From the NCBI RefSeq assembly GCF_000972845.2, contig NC_040028.1, positions 19,744,210 to 19,808,209 on the forward strand: DNA of 64,000 bases, read 5' to 3'. Source of the DNA: Larimichthys crocea (Eukaryota > Chordata > Actinopteri > Sciaenidae). This document shows positions 38,215 to 51,700 of the stretch, in pieces (the stretch's first letter is position 1; each line of letters starts with the position of its first letter). Position numbers and translations under genes: made by a program. The notes under the pieces are model-generated. The model made no database searches. It was not told the DNA's origin and was given only the letters and a program-made list of their open reading frames with translations.

Positions 38215-39518
38215 CTTTGCCCTTCTCCCTCCTACTCCCAATGCGTCATGCCTTCCCGTACACTTGAGATGACAATAAGCAGAGCTTGACATGACCGGTG
38301 ATGTCAGAGCGTCCCATCATGATAGACATTAATAGGGCTGAGCTGTTGGGAGACTCTGATGTGGAAACACGGCCAGCCTCTGTTCGCGTACAACCGTTAC
38401 GCGGTAGAAACTTGCCTCTTCCACGCACTAGTCCACGTGCAAACACACACAGACACACCACGTAAGATAAAATACCACCTGGGGGGTGCAGCTCTTGTGA
38501 TTTTCATTTGAATTGTTTAAAATGCCTTGCGTTAGAGCTTGCACGCCTCGGGGTCTTTCTTGTGAGTAATTAATTTCCAGCATGTGGGGGTAGAGACTGG
38601 AGCTCGTGGGCTCTGACTGTGTGAGAGAGAGGGAGAGAGAGGCCTCGCCTCGGGGAGGTGGAAGTGGAAGGGAGGGGGAAGCACCGCGCAGAAAATCGAT
38701 CCAGGGGCTGCGCTGCTCAGCCTCTTCCGGACGCGAGAGTCCTCCTCTCCCGGGAATTAGATAACGGCTTGTAAAAGCTCTCCACCATCACCAGCAGCAG
38801 CAGCAGCAGCCAGCCTCGCTCTCCCCCCCACCACCACCACCACCACCACCACCTCCATCTCCTTGAATTTTAGCTGCTGCCGCATCTCTCCGTCTTCCTG
38901 CCCGCCCGCCTCGCCTGCCTGTTTATATAGATATTGAATTCATCCCGTTCACAAAGTATTGGCTTCCAGTTTAATTGGAATCACCCCCGTTTCTTCCCTC
39001 CTCCTCCTCCCCTCATAACCGTGTGGATATTATCAGCAGGTTAATATTTTATTAGGTTTTAATTGGCCTTTGTTGTTTGCCTCGGTGCACTGATCTTCCA
39101 GTTAAGACCCAGAGTGTGTGTGTGTGTGTGTGTGTGTGTATGGTGTGTATGTGTGTGAGATAAAAAGCGTTCAATTTCTCCTCGTCAAACGTCAGTTTTC
39201 TCTCCTCCAGGTTTCCTTGGCGGAGGAGATCAAGCCGCTGAAGTGGTATCCCTCCGTTTACCTGCTGGTGTCTATCTTCCCCCTCATCAACAGGTAACAC
39301 ACACACACACACACACACACACCTGTGCGCCACATAAACTCTGTACTCCGTTGTTTTATTTGCATGTTGGCTTCACTCTGCTATCTTATCTCCTCTCAAC
39401 CCGTCACCCTCCTCCTCCTCCTCCTCCTCCTCTCTGCCTTTCCCATCCTCCTCTCGTGCTCTCTCTTATCTGAACTCTCAGAAAGCTTCGCTCTCTGCGT
39501 AGCACGAACACTAAAGTA

Positions 39519-39561
<43 letters not shown>

Positions 39562-40655
39562 GGAGGCACAGAGCATTTTATTGGCTTTTTTAAAACCAGG
39601 GCTTCGCCGGCTGAGGGTTGGTGGGAGGAGGCGGGTGGTCCAGTAAATGATAACCCCGGTGCTGTTATTACTCCTTCACTCCCTCTCTCTCTCTCTCTCT
39701 CTCTTTCTCCCTCTTTCTTTCATTTCTTCCTCCCTCCCTCCCTCCCTCCCCCATTCTTCGCGGCAGAACCGGTGTGATTGACAGGTCAGGGTTACTAAGT
39801 GATTAGCTGCGGCGGCTCTGCTTGTCGCCACGGCGATGTAGGCGGAGACACAGGTCAATTACAGGGTCAACGTCTCTCAAAGGCTCCGCTTAAACACCGC
39901 CCACCCCCCCTCTCCTCCTCCTACTCCTCCACCGCCTCCTCCTTCACCTCTCCATCCATCCATCCCCTCCTCCTCCTCCCTCCCGTGTCCCGGCTGTCAG
40001 CTGATGAAGATGACAAACGGCATCCTGTGCTAACCCCAAACCTCCCTCCCTCCCTCCCTCCCTTCCTTATTTCCTTCCCTCCTTTAATGTCACTTTCCCT
40101 TCCTTTTTTCCACACTTGTCTTTCTCCTCCTGTGTTTTTATGTCATTTCCCCACCTCCTCCTCCTCCTCCTCCTCCTCCTCCCTCCATCACTTTTCCTCT
40201 CCTCTGCCACACAAAGCCTTCTCTCTCTCTCTCTCTCTTTTGAGCAAACACGCTCTCTCGCTCAGCTCCACTCTGCCTTTCTCCAGAGAGCGAACGAGGA
40301 GAAAACGGGAATGAATTGCTCTCTCGTCGTCGTCCTCCACCTCCTCCTCCTCCTCCTCCTCCTCCTCCACCACCACGAGCAGCAGCAGCAGCAGCAGCAG
40401 CGCTGGCTGTGTATATCTCCGGCTCCTATTAATTTGTTAGCCTCCCCTCCCCTACTCACTCACCCCCCCCCCAGCTCATATCCTCCTTCTCCTCCTCCTC
40501 CCCTCTTTCTCCATCTCTTCCCTCCTTCCTTCCCTCCTCCTCCTCCTCCTCCTCCTCCTCTGCCGAGTGCTGGAGTGTGTAAAGTGTTTGTCACGGTGCC
40601 GTGCCGATGTCGCTGTGCTCTGCCGTGCGGAAGCAGCGCACGGCAGACAGCATTA

Positions 40656-40703
<48 letters not shown>

Positions 40704-41077
40704 GCGGGTGGTTGGTTTCGTGTCAAGGCGAATGTGCTGTCGCTGCTTGTTGCCCCGTGTGCGTGCTACGATGTGGCGTGCGCGCTTGTTTGTCCGCCTC
40801 GACTCCAGTGTGTGTGTGTGTGTGTGTGTGCGCCTGTGAGCATTTCCATGTGTTTGTGTATGTGTGTGTGTGCGTTCCTAGGTTGTGTGTGCACGTGTGT
40901 GTGTGTCTGAGTGGGGGATTATTTCTATCTGAGCTCCAAAGCCTCCTAAACAGGGCTTAGAGAGACGGCCCAGGGCAGCAGCTAAAGCCGTCGGGTAGAG
41001 CTCTCTCTCTCTCTCTCTCACCCCCTCTCTCTCTCTTTCTCGCTCGCTCAATCTGCACCCCCCTCCCTCTCTCTCCC

Positions 41078-41117
<40 letters not shown>

Positions 41118-44100
41118 TCTCTCTCCCTTTCTCCCCCCTGATCCATTGCGTTAATACACAGACACTCCCACGCACAAACACACTCTTGTTTTTGGCCCCT
41201 CATCATCATCATCTACTACCACACACACACACACACACACACATATAAACACACACACACACATATAAACACGCACACACGCAGACAGTCACACGCCACA
41301 CGCAATTTTAATCTGTTCCAAATGCACGCTGGTAAATGTGTTAATTCGACACCAGCTGTTGCGAATTGAAATGGGAAAGCGCTCCGACTTTTTCCTCGCT
41401 CGCTCGCTCGCTCGCGCTCGCACACACACACACGCATGGACGAGTCATTATACATCATTTTACCACGTCGCGCTCTCTCTCTTTCTCTCACTCATTCACT
41501 TGCCCTCATTTGGCAACACAAAAGTAGCACCAGACACTCACACCTTCGCACTTATCCCTCCTCCTCCTCCTCTCCCTCTTTGTCCTTCTTTTCCCTCCCT
41601 CTCTGCCACTTCTCTCTCTCTCTCTGTCGGCTCTTTGCGCGAATGTTGGTTTGTGTGTGTGTGTGTTTGTGTGTTTGTGTGTGTGCGCACACGGCCCGGG
41701 CACGACGAGAGTTTTCACAGTCTGCTTCTCACATCGCCTCCCCTGTGTGCTTTATGGTGTGGGTGTGTGTTTGTTTACAAGGCTTGTCTAGATTCCTACT
41801 GTGCGCGCTTGTACGCCTGTTTGCATAAATAAGCCCTCTCCTCGGAAACCTAGCTGCCGATTTCTGTGGCGGCGCGTCGCAGCTTGATGTGCGAGTGCTC
41901 CTCCTGGACAGGCTGCTTTCTTTGCTCCCCTCCTCCTCCTCCTCCTCCTCCTCCTCCTTCTCTTTCCCCCCTTTTTGACACTTAGCGGGGAGGAATCGGC
42001 AGCCGTATTCCTCTTTAAGGCTTTGTCTAGAAGCTCAAACCTCCAGAGCGAGTTGCCTTTGAGCAATCAGGGGGTTACGTGTCCTGCAGAGGGGATGGAT
42101 TGGCCCTGGCAACAGGGGCTTGTGAACCGGTGATGTCTGTAACCTTGAGTTCACCCTGTCGCTCCAGGAGGCAGCGTGCATCCTCCTAGTTATTCTTAGT
42201 TTCCCTCGATGCTGCGTGTGGGTTTTGCGGTGTGTATAGGCCTATACGTGCTTGCAGGGTTTTTTTTTTTTTTTTTTTTTTTTGTATGGGCTCCCTACAG
42301 CGCCTAAGCTACCCCCTCCTCACCACCACCAACACCACCACCACCTCCCCGCCGCCGCCGCCACTGCCGCCGCCGCCTTTCTCTGGAGGAGATCTGATTT
42401 CCCTGCTTCAGGCAAGCAGCGAGAACAAGACGGTGGTGGTGGTGGTGGTGCGTGTGTGTGTGTGTGTGTGTGCGTGCTTCAGTGTGTCTGTGTGTGTGTG
42501 TGTTGTGCACGCACACACACACACACACGCAAAACTCCGGGCCAGGCAGACCTTCCCCATCTCCGTTCTGTGCTTTGAAAAACGAGGGAGGAAATCTCAG
42601 AGAAGCAGTTATTATTCATCCCTCAAAGCAAACGGGGAGGAGGCGGAGGAGGGAGGGAGGGAGGCAGGGAGGGAAGGAGGGAGGGATGGATGTAGGGAGA
42701 AAGAAAGAGAGAGCCAAACGGGAGGGATGAGGAAGAAGGGGGGAGTTAGGGGGGGATACATTAACTCTTATCTCACTGTATTTGGCATTCTGCATCCCAG
42801 GATGCGCTCTTTCTCTCTCTCTCACACTCCCTGCTTTCTCTTTCCTTTCTACTCTCCGCTCCTTCCGTTCCTGCTTCCCCGACGCCTCTCGGAAAATATC
42901 TCGCATTCAAGCGAGCAGGGTGGTGTGTTTGTGTGTGTGTGTGTGTGTGTGCGTGTGTGAGAGTGTGTGTGTGTGTGTGTGGTTTGTACTGTATACCCTA
43001 ATATCTTCTGTGTGTGTGTGTGGTTTGTACTGTATACCCTAATATCTTCTGTGGTGTATTTTGTTTACTTGTACAAGTGAGCTCCTCAGATGCAGAAGGC
43101 AGTATGCAAGCTTCCAACTCTCATCTTTATTCGTCCGCAAGCCTTTTTTAAAAAAATGTATCTATCTCTTCACGTTCAATTTACTGTACGAGAGTGGCAG
43201 CGGTGGCCTGTTTACTAAAATAAGTCGATATATTTTGCAGGTTTGTCATTTCTCCTCCTTTTTTTGTTTTGTTACTTTGATCTCTGATCAAACGCCGACC
43301 TCCGTGTCTGTGAAGTGAAGCCAAAGCAGACGTGCCAAAAAAAACTGCAGTTCCTCTTGTCGTCCACTTGAGGCTGGCTCCAGAAGTGAGTCAGTCTCCA
43401 TAAGTCCCCATGTTTCACAGCAGAAATAAACATGTTTACAGCCTGGTACAAAAAACAGTTTTGGTCTCTGTAGCTAATTTCCCCGTTCATGACAACTGTG
43501 CTGAGGGTGAATTTATATACAACTCACCTGTTCACATTATATTAAGGCTTAAAGTTATGCAGGATTAAGAGCGTGGACGCTTTGATTGACAGGTGGGTGC
43601 CGTTACAGATGGCTTGTTTGAGCAACCAGATGTTATTCAGCCCGCCTCAGGTCCGCCGATGATCCGTGTCTTTTCTGATTTTTAGATTAGTCGGGAGGCG
43701 GAATCAGACTGAGGGTGAGTTTTTATAGAACTTAAAATTCTATTAAAGGTCCAGTGTGTAGGATTGTAGTGGTGAAGCTGCAGATTGCAACCAAATGAAT
43801 ACTCTCTCTCACGCCTCACCCTCTCCTTCCAAGCATGTAGGAAGAACTCTGGCTGCCGAATTCACTCAAAAAGCAAAAATCCAGATGTAGATCAGTGTTT
43901 GGTTTGTCTGCTCTGGGCTGGAAAAATGTAAGAGGACCTGCGTCTCACAGAGCTCATTAAAAGACAACAAAAACACAATGATTCTTATTTTCAGGTGGTT
44001 ATACACTAAAAGAAAACATACTAATAGATACTCCTAAATCTTACACACTGGACCTTTAAGGCTTAAAATTCTGCATAATTATGATTGAAGATGCCGTTAC

Positions 44101-45135
44101 AGACGCCGAGGCGTCATTCAGCCTGCCCCAGGTCTGCCGATGATCCACGTCTTTGCAGATTTTTAGATTAGCCTGGAGGTGGAAGAGGCAGTACGTCCAA
44201 CATGAAACCCGTGGGTGACGCCACTCACGCTCTGTCAGCTCTTTATACTTTCATTGATTGATCCCAAAACTCCAGGTTTCCTCGCCTGGGCTCCGTTAGG
44301 ATTGGTTGATTTTCGGTATATTTTCACACCACATTTAAAAAACACATCATCAGGTCTGATGGTCTCATTATTTAGATGTTATTTTGTTTCTTATTTACAC
44401 ACAGATGCTAAAAAAAAATCTTTAGAGAATCAATCAAAGATGTCTGCGGTGTGTCGTGTGTCACGCTCTTTGAGCGCCCTGATCGCCTGTGCGATAGCTT
44501 CAGCCACATGTGGCTGTGTGGCCTAGATAATATTTGGGCGGATATATGGTCATGCCTACTGTGTGTGTGTGTGTGTGTGTGTGGGTGCGTGTGCGTGTGT
44601 TCACTTGTGTGCGCTTTTGCGTCTCAGGCAGTGATCGGTGTGTAACTGGAGACGGCGAGCCCCGTAGCCATCCGTCTCCCGTTGAGCAGCAGCGACGCTC
44701 TGCTATTCATCCCCATTTAGCGAGACAGAGAGCTGGCCTACAGGGCTGTGTGAAGTGCAAACACACACAGGGGCAGGCACCCGCGTCGAGGCTGGACACA
44801 CACACACACACACACTGACACAAACACACACACACACACACCGAGGCTCTGGATTTAATCTTGTGTTGGACGCACGTACACGCGATAATGTAGATGTATT
44901 TACATGCATGTAAATCAGGATTTAAACACATATGGGGGCAATGACACATGCACATTCACATACACACAACAACACAAATACACTCTCATATGTACACACA
45001 AACTACACACAGGCACACACATGCATGTATACGTCCATATGTGCATGCACACGCAAACGCTAAAGGAGGTACCAGATAACCTCCCGCACACACACTTAGG
45101 CGCGAGCGTGCATTCACAGGCGCATGCAAACACAA

Positions 45136-45168
<33 letters not shown>

Positions 45169-45616
45169 CACACTCGGACGCACGCACAAATCCCGCTCCC
45201 CCCTCCCTCGACACACACTCGGACGCACGCACAAATCCCGCTCCCCCCTCCCTCGTGCTCTTTCAGGCACGTCTTTAAATATTCATCACTCTGGCTGCTC
45301 TGAGAGTGCCGTAAACGCTGCCTCACACTCCAGGGAATCGCTAAAGCCTACTCTATCATCTGCTCTCCCTCCCTCCTCTCCGTCTCACACACACACACAC
45401 ACACACACACACGAACACACACACACACACGCATACACGAACACACACACTTCTAGCCACAGCCGCTCACAAGGATAAACTCACGTGCACCGACACTTGA
45501 AGGCACAGCCAGTGGCATCGCTGGACGCACAGAAAAACACGCCAGTACACGAATCAGGCAGCACGCAACACATGCGTGGCGATGTCAAATGAACAGATTT
45601 TTTCTCGTGTGTGTGT

Positions 45617-45648
<32 letters not shown>

Positions 45649-47678
45649 TTACTGGCTGCTCCCAGCACAGAGGGTTGAGTGGTGTTGTGTTCCAGGAAAC
45701 AGGATGTCTCTTTGTTTGGGTTTTATTCTGTTGGTGAACGTTAGCCGCCTCGGTCCCCCGGGTCTGTGTGTGCCTCTTTGTCTGTTGGTGAATGCGTGTG
45801 TGCGTGTGCACTCGTGCAGGTGTGCATGCACTCACATGTTCAGCCTGATACCAGAAATATTTAGTGTCGCGTTGACCAGAAAGATGTGTGAGTATAATGG
45901 GAGTCATGCCCTTAACCGTGACAGTTATCCTCACGTTGACCCTTTCAGAGTCGATCATCCACAGTCCGGCGTATTCCTGCAGATACTTCACACGAGCAGC
46001 AGAGCCTATGCACATCTGAGCGGATGATCACATGTTGTCAGCGAACAATGAGAGGCCTGTCTTTGCTGCCCTGAGGGCCAACATGCATGCACAACAGACG
46101 CGTGAACAACCAACAGAGCCTTTTGAACCACAGGTCAGGTTTTTCAGCTATCAAAGAGGAAACGTATTTCTAAGTTTGTTGAGAGTTAGAACGGCAAACA
46201 TCACCTGATTTGAATTTTATCTGTGATTCAAATTCAATAAAACGCTACAAAAGAAATCTCAAAATCTGTGGAGCTGGATGGCTGAACAAAACCATCTGTA
46301 ACCTGTCAGTCAAAGCGTCCACGCTCTTAATCCTGCATAACTTTAAGCCTTAGTATAATGTGAACAGGTGAGTTGTATATAAATTCACCCTCAACAGGGA
46401 AATTAGCTACGGAGACCAAAACTGTTTTTTGTACCAGGCTGTAAACATGTTTATTTCTGCTGTCTAACATGGGGACTTATGGAGACTGACTCACTTCTGG
46501 AACCAGCCTCAAGTGGACGTTAGAGGAACTGCAGCTTCACTTCGCAGACATGGAGGTTGCCGCTTGCTCATGAAGCGTAATTCTTCAATGAACTCTTGTT
46601 CGTCTGTTGGTGAGAAATGTTTCACTGAACGGGGGCGACTGTGGCTCAGGAGGTAGAGCGGGTCGTACGCTAATCAGATGATCGGCGGTTCGATCCCCAG
46701 CTCCTCCAGTCTGCATGTCAAAGTGTCCTTGGGGAAGATACTGAACCCCAAACTGCTTTGGATAAATGACTAAAAATGTAAAATGCCTAAAAGCTATCTG
46801 AGGTAAACATTCTCAAACATGAAGATATATATTTATCACAGCGTCTCCTTGGCTTCATTAATTTGGCCGAGCAGTTTAAAAAAAATAAAGTTGTGAATCA
46901 CATCCTGACCTTACGCGGAGTCGTCGTTTTGGCAGAATTATGCCTTTTTTTTAGTTAGAGAAAAGTTCAGATCGGCCGTCAGCAGCAGCAGCAGCAGCAG
47001 CATGGGCAGCACTACGACTTTGTTTTGGCACCGTGAAGCATGTGATTCGTCTGGGGGGGAAGAAAAAAAAAGAAGAAGAAGTCAGGCAGTCAGTCGGAGA
47101 GACAGAGAGAGAGAGGAGAGGAAGTGCGATCAGGGTCAGGATGACTTCTCTGTCTGGTCGTCCTCCACTCTTGGGAGAAAGGAGTTCTCGTCCGAGCTGT
47201 TACTGTAACAGCTCCGAGGATGTTCAGCACAACAATTAAGAGGCGGACAAAGAGGTGAACTCTGATGGAGGAAGGTGGGGAAATTGATGGCTGGAAAGTG
47301 GTGTAGACTGGCAGGGTCGGATATTGGAAGAGAGGGAGGGGAGGGAGAGGCAGCGGATGAAGGATTTTGCAGAGAATCTGGAGGGAGAGAGAGAGAGACG
47401 GGTTCAAAGAGTGACTGACAGCATGATAGATGGAAGGTCTGAATAAGTGAGCGAGGCGCGGAGACGCCGTGCGGGTGCTAATGACTGACTGCGTGTTTAC
47501 AGGTGGCGGCGGACTTTTCCGTCCCAGAGCTGCGCAGATCTGCGCGTGTGTGCGTGTTTATTGTTGTCGACCGTTTGCGTCTGAGTCATACAGTGTGCAC
47601 AATATCATCCCTGTTGTCCAACACCAGTCAGCCAACTGTGAGGCTCGACTCGGCTACACCGCACACACACACGCCTGA

Positions 47679-47718
<40 letters not shown>

Positions 47719-48316
47719 CCTGACAAACACACACACACACACACAGCAGCAGCTCAGCCAGGCATCGCCCGCAGCCACACTCTCCTTCCCACCACTGCCT
47801 CCCTCATTCATCTTTCATTAGCCTGGCTCACACAGGAGAAACAGCCTGCCCCCCCTTCTCCTCCTCCACCACCACCACCTCCTCCTCCTCCTCCTCCGCA
47901 CGCCTCCACCCGTCTCTCCATCGCTCCCTTCTCTCTCTATCTAACCTCCTCGCCTTTTTTTCTCCCCAGCACCACACCACGTCTTATCTTGGTTTCTCTC
48001 GCACGTAATCTCTTTTGTTTGTCTCGCTCATGTCTTGCAATCTGTCTTTTTGGATATCTCTCCTCCACCTCCTCCTTCTCCTTCTTCTCCTTCTTCTCCT
48101 TCTATTCCTCGCTCTGCCTCCTCTGCTTTTTAGTCTTTTCCCTCCTCTCTCCTCCTCCTCCTCCTTCCTCCATCGCTCTCGGCCTTCGTTCCCCTTCACA
48201 GCCTCACTCTTGCACATTCTCACCTCTTTATCGTGTTCTCCTTTCCTCTTCAACTCTCCCTCTCTCCTTCCTGTGCTGTGCTTGTTTCTCCCCCTCCGTC
48301 ACTCCCCCCCCTCTTT

Positions 48317-48349
<33 letters not shown>

Positions 48350-48473
48350 CCTGCACTTTCTTTCTTCCTTTCATTTCGCTCTCCGTCTCTCCCTCGATGG
48401 AGGGGAAAGGCTCTTCGCCTCTAATTGCGGCTGTTCCGTTGCCATGGCGCGTGTTGCTCGGCACTGCGAGGTG

Positions 48474-48513
<40 letters not shown>

Positions 48514-48655
48514 CAGGCAGATGATTGCTTGCTGCCAGCTCTCGTTTCCCGGACGCCGATCGCATTTCTTTGCGGCAGCAGGAAAAAAAAATGAGACGCC
48601 AGAAATAGCCCCCCTTCACACAGACCCACTCACTCTCACCGCTGCGCTGTCAGAG

Positions 48656-48701
<46 letters not shown>

Positions 48702-51700
48702 TTTCCTCTCGACCTTACATCCTCGATGCATATGACCTGGGTTATACTGTATGTACACACCTCGACGTACGGACGTGCGACGTGTGTGTTTATACATGCA
48801 CGCATGTGTTTGACTTTCTGCGTGCGCATGTGTGTGTGTGTGTGTGTGTGTGTGTTTCCTGCGTCTCCAAGGAGGTTGTGTGGGGACTTCTGATTTATTT
48901 CACCTTTAATGGGAAGTGAAATGAATGTGAGCAGCAGCTGGTCTGGTCCTTGGAGATACAGCGGTAGGCTAACCCAGAAAATAGGCAGCGTCGCTCTGAA
49001 ATGGTCCTCACTCCGACAAGAGCCAGGACGCGGCACTCCACGCTCCACTGGCCGCACTGTTGGTTTTATTTTAAGCTGCGTTTAGTTGACACCCTTACTT
49101 AGACTGACTTACAACAGGTAGGTTCTTGTCACGCGTTGGGTCTCTCTCCAACCTCTGGCCAACCTCGTCTTGCGGTTTCTTTTCCCTGTCACAACTTTTC
49201 AGAGGGTGGTTTTGAAGTTTAAATGGAGACAGATTACCAGAAAATAAACCTTGCAACCTCGTGCTGCAAAAGAGGATAAGAGAGGATTATATCCAGATTT
49301 GTGGATGAATCTCCATAATCATCTCCTGTGCTTTTCACCTGCAGTCAGTTTTAAGAGGAGTGAGAACCCAACAGATCTTAATGATGTGCTCGCGTAGTTC
49401 AACAAAGTAAAAGCACCTCTAACCTGTAATTTAAAGATAAACTAAACGAAGTCATCCAAAGTCATGTCCGGTCAGTTCATACCTCAGACAAGCTCTGATG
49501 CGTGGTCTACTCCCATAATGTGTCTGAAAGCACAATAATGTACAAACAACCAATTATTGTCAGCGGTCAGCAGGTTCTTGTTACAGTTGCGCGGGTTAAT
49601 TCATAACAGAGGAAGCCGAGCCGGCGTCGTTCCACCTCGCTGTTAACGATGTAATCAACTACGAGCGCCCAGTGGTCTATTTCTGAAAGAGAAAATGACT
49701 CAAATGTTGGAGAGATTTCAGTCGGGGTGCGGACAAAAGGTTTCCATGCCACTCAAAAGTGTGGACACACCTTCTCAATCAATGGTCATTCTTTATGTTT
49801 TTTGTTGCTTTCTGTGTCAGTAGATTAAAGAAACTATGAAGGACCACATATGGAATTAATGTGATGAACAAAAAAATCTCTTCAAAGTTCGAGCGTTGCA
49901 CACTCTTCTCAGTCAGCTTCATGAGTCTTGAAGGAGTTCCCATATTTGCTGAGCACTTGCCTTCGCTCTGTGGTCCAACTCGTCCCAAACCATCTCAGCT
50001 GGGCTTAGGTTGGGTGATTGTGGAGTCCAGGTCATCTGATGCAGCATCCCATCATTCTCCTTCTTGGTTAAATAGTCTGGAGGTGTGTTTGGGGTCATTG
50101 TCCTGTTGAAAAACAAATGATGGTCCCACTAAGCACAAAGGTGGGATGCCATGTTGCTTCTATGGTGCTTCTATCACACATCCTCCTCGATGCTTCGCGA
50201 TGGGAACCACACACGTAGATACCATCTGTTCACCTTCTCTGCATCTCACAAAACCCCCAAATCTGGACTCGTCAGACCAAACTACAGATCTCCACTGGTC
50301 TAACGCCCATTTCTTTCCTGTTTCTTTACCCAAGAAGTTCTCCTCCTCTTCTTCTTCTTCTTTTTCTTGGTCTCCCTCAGTCGTGGTTTCTTTGCAGTAC
50401 TTCAACCACAAAGATCTGGTTCACACAGTCTCCTCTGAGCAGTTTTTGAGATGTGTCTGCTACTTGAACTCTGTGAAGCATTTATGTGGACTGAACTTCT
50501 CCTCTGCAGCAGAGATAACTCTCGGTCTTCCTTTCCTTTTTTGTTACTGCACCTGCAAAGTTCTCGATGTTTTCCGGATTAATGATTGATGACCGTCGAT
50601 TCTCTTTACTCGGTTGAGTAGTTCTTGTCATAATATGGATTACCACAGTAGTCCAATAGGGTTATTTAGTGTATGCCAACGCTATCTCTGAACAACACAA
50701 CTGACAAACACATAAAAAGGGAAGAAATTCCACTAATTAACGTTTAGCTGGGCACAATTTTTAATTGAAAACCATCCAGGTAACGACCTCATGAAGCTGA
50801 TTGAGAGAACGCCAAGAGTGTGCGAAGCTGCCATCAAAGTAAAAGGAATCTAAAATTACTGGCACTGTGAATACTTTGGTAAAACTGTGGCAACTTTGGT
50901 GATAAATACAAGCATTTGTCCTGCAACCTAAATAATAAGAATTCCACTGCGAGCAAGTGACATTTAACAAGATGTTCTTTTATTTGTTGTTACTAAAGTG
51001 AATGTGGTTCATCGTATCGATGTGAGGTCCTATGCACCGTCCATTGTCACGTTATTTTGTGTGATTACGCTAAACCAACAACACTGTGGTGGAAATGATT
51101 GGTAGCCTTACGGCCAAATTTCGACCGGGCACTGATGCGATGCGTTCTGTTTGCGCCACGGCTGCCAGAGCTACTCGTGGCCGTTCTAGTCGATGTTTCA
51201 AACCTCCAAATCTGAGCAAGTTAACAAAGTCTCCGCTCTGCTTCTGAAACGCTTCTGATGGGTTTTGAAGACTCAGCATCATCGCTGCGACGTGACGGAG
51301 ACGTGCCCGGAGGGGTTTTGTCTTCAATCTCGAACCACGTTCCTCATAAATTCGTTTATTTCTCAGAGCTTTTTGTCTTAGATTCTGCGTTGATAAATGT
51401 GTTAAAAGTTATTTTTTTCCTCTGACCTTCTTTAATCACTATAAACTGTGAGGCTGGGAAAATCCAACACGTCCCATCACAAGATCAAAACCATGAATTT
51501 ATCTCGTGGACACTATTTTGAGTCAGTCCCACGCCATCCTCGTGACGTAAATACTAGTGAACTCAATACGTGTTAAGCCACAGCTGGGAAAATCTACTGT
51601 TGTTTGAGTAACGTGGTTAAAAGATTTAAGATAATAATGAAACCATATCTTTGTGACAGCGCGTCTTACGAAACAGTTATTTTTACTTGCACACGCCTGT

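Larger units (their letters stand above)
32731..39210 (+). other. Receptor intron 10
   Basis: It holds CA/TG tracts (32768-32793, 34843-34865, 35235-35279, 35436-35458, 35563-35604, 35714-35740, 35812-35831), two copies of an uncharacterised terminal-inverted-repeat family (33571-34121 and 34134-34370), a complete hAT element (36810-37472), CT tracts (34998-35015, 37908-37922, 38023-38046), a CTG run (38180-38212) and a CAC run near 38830-38850. No exon is seen. Confidence 0.75.

Noticed and set aside
42232..42960. 242-codon open frame
   Set aside because: It is built from a T run, CCG/CAC triplets, TG repeats and a GGA-rich stretch. No domain or splice context.
44904..45278. Open frames of about 95-124 codons on both strands
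   Set aside because: They cover CA-rich sequence and the 45-bp tandem duplication. The apparent repeated peptide is simply that duplication.
46631..46710. Possible tRNA gene
   Set aside because: The A and B boxes are tRNA-like, but the acceptor stem does not close and the sequence continues into a SINE body that also occurs truncated at 13755.
47503..48594. 363-codon open frame, the longest in the window
   Set aside because: It crosses CA, CCT and CT tracts and encodes low-complexity Ser/Pro/Leu/His-Thr sequence with no domain. It lies in intron 11 and has no family resemblance.
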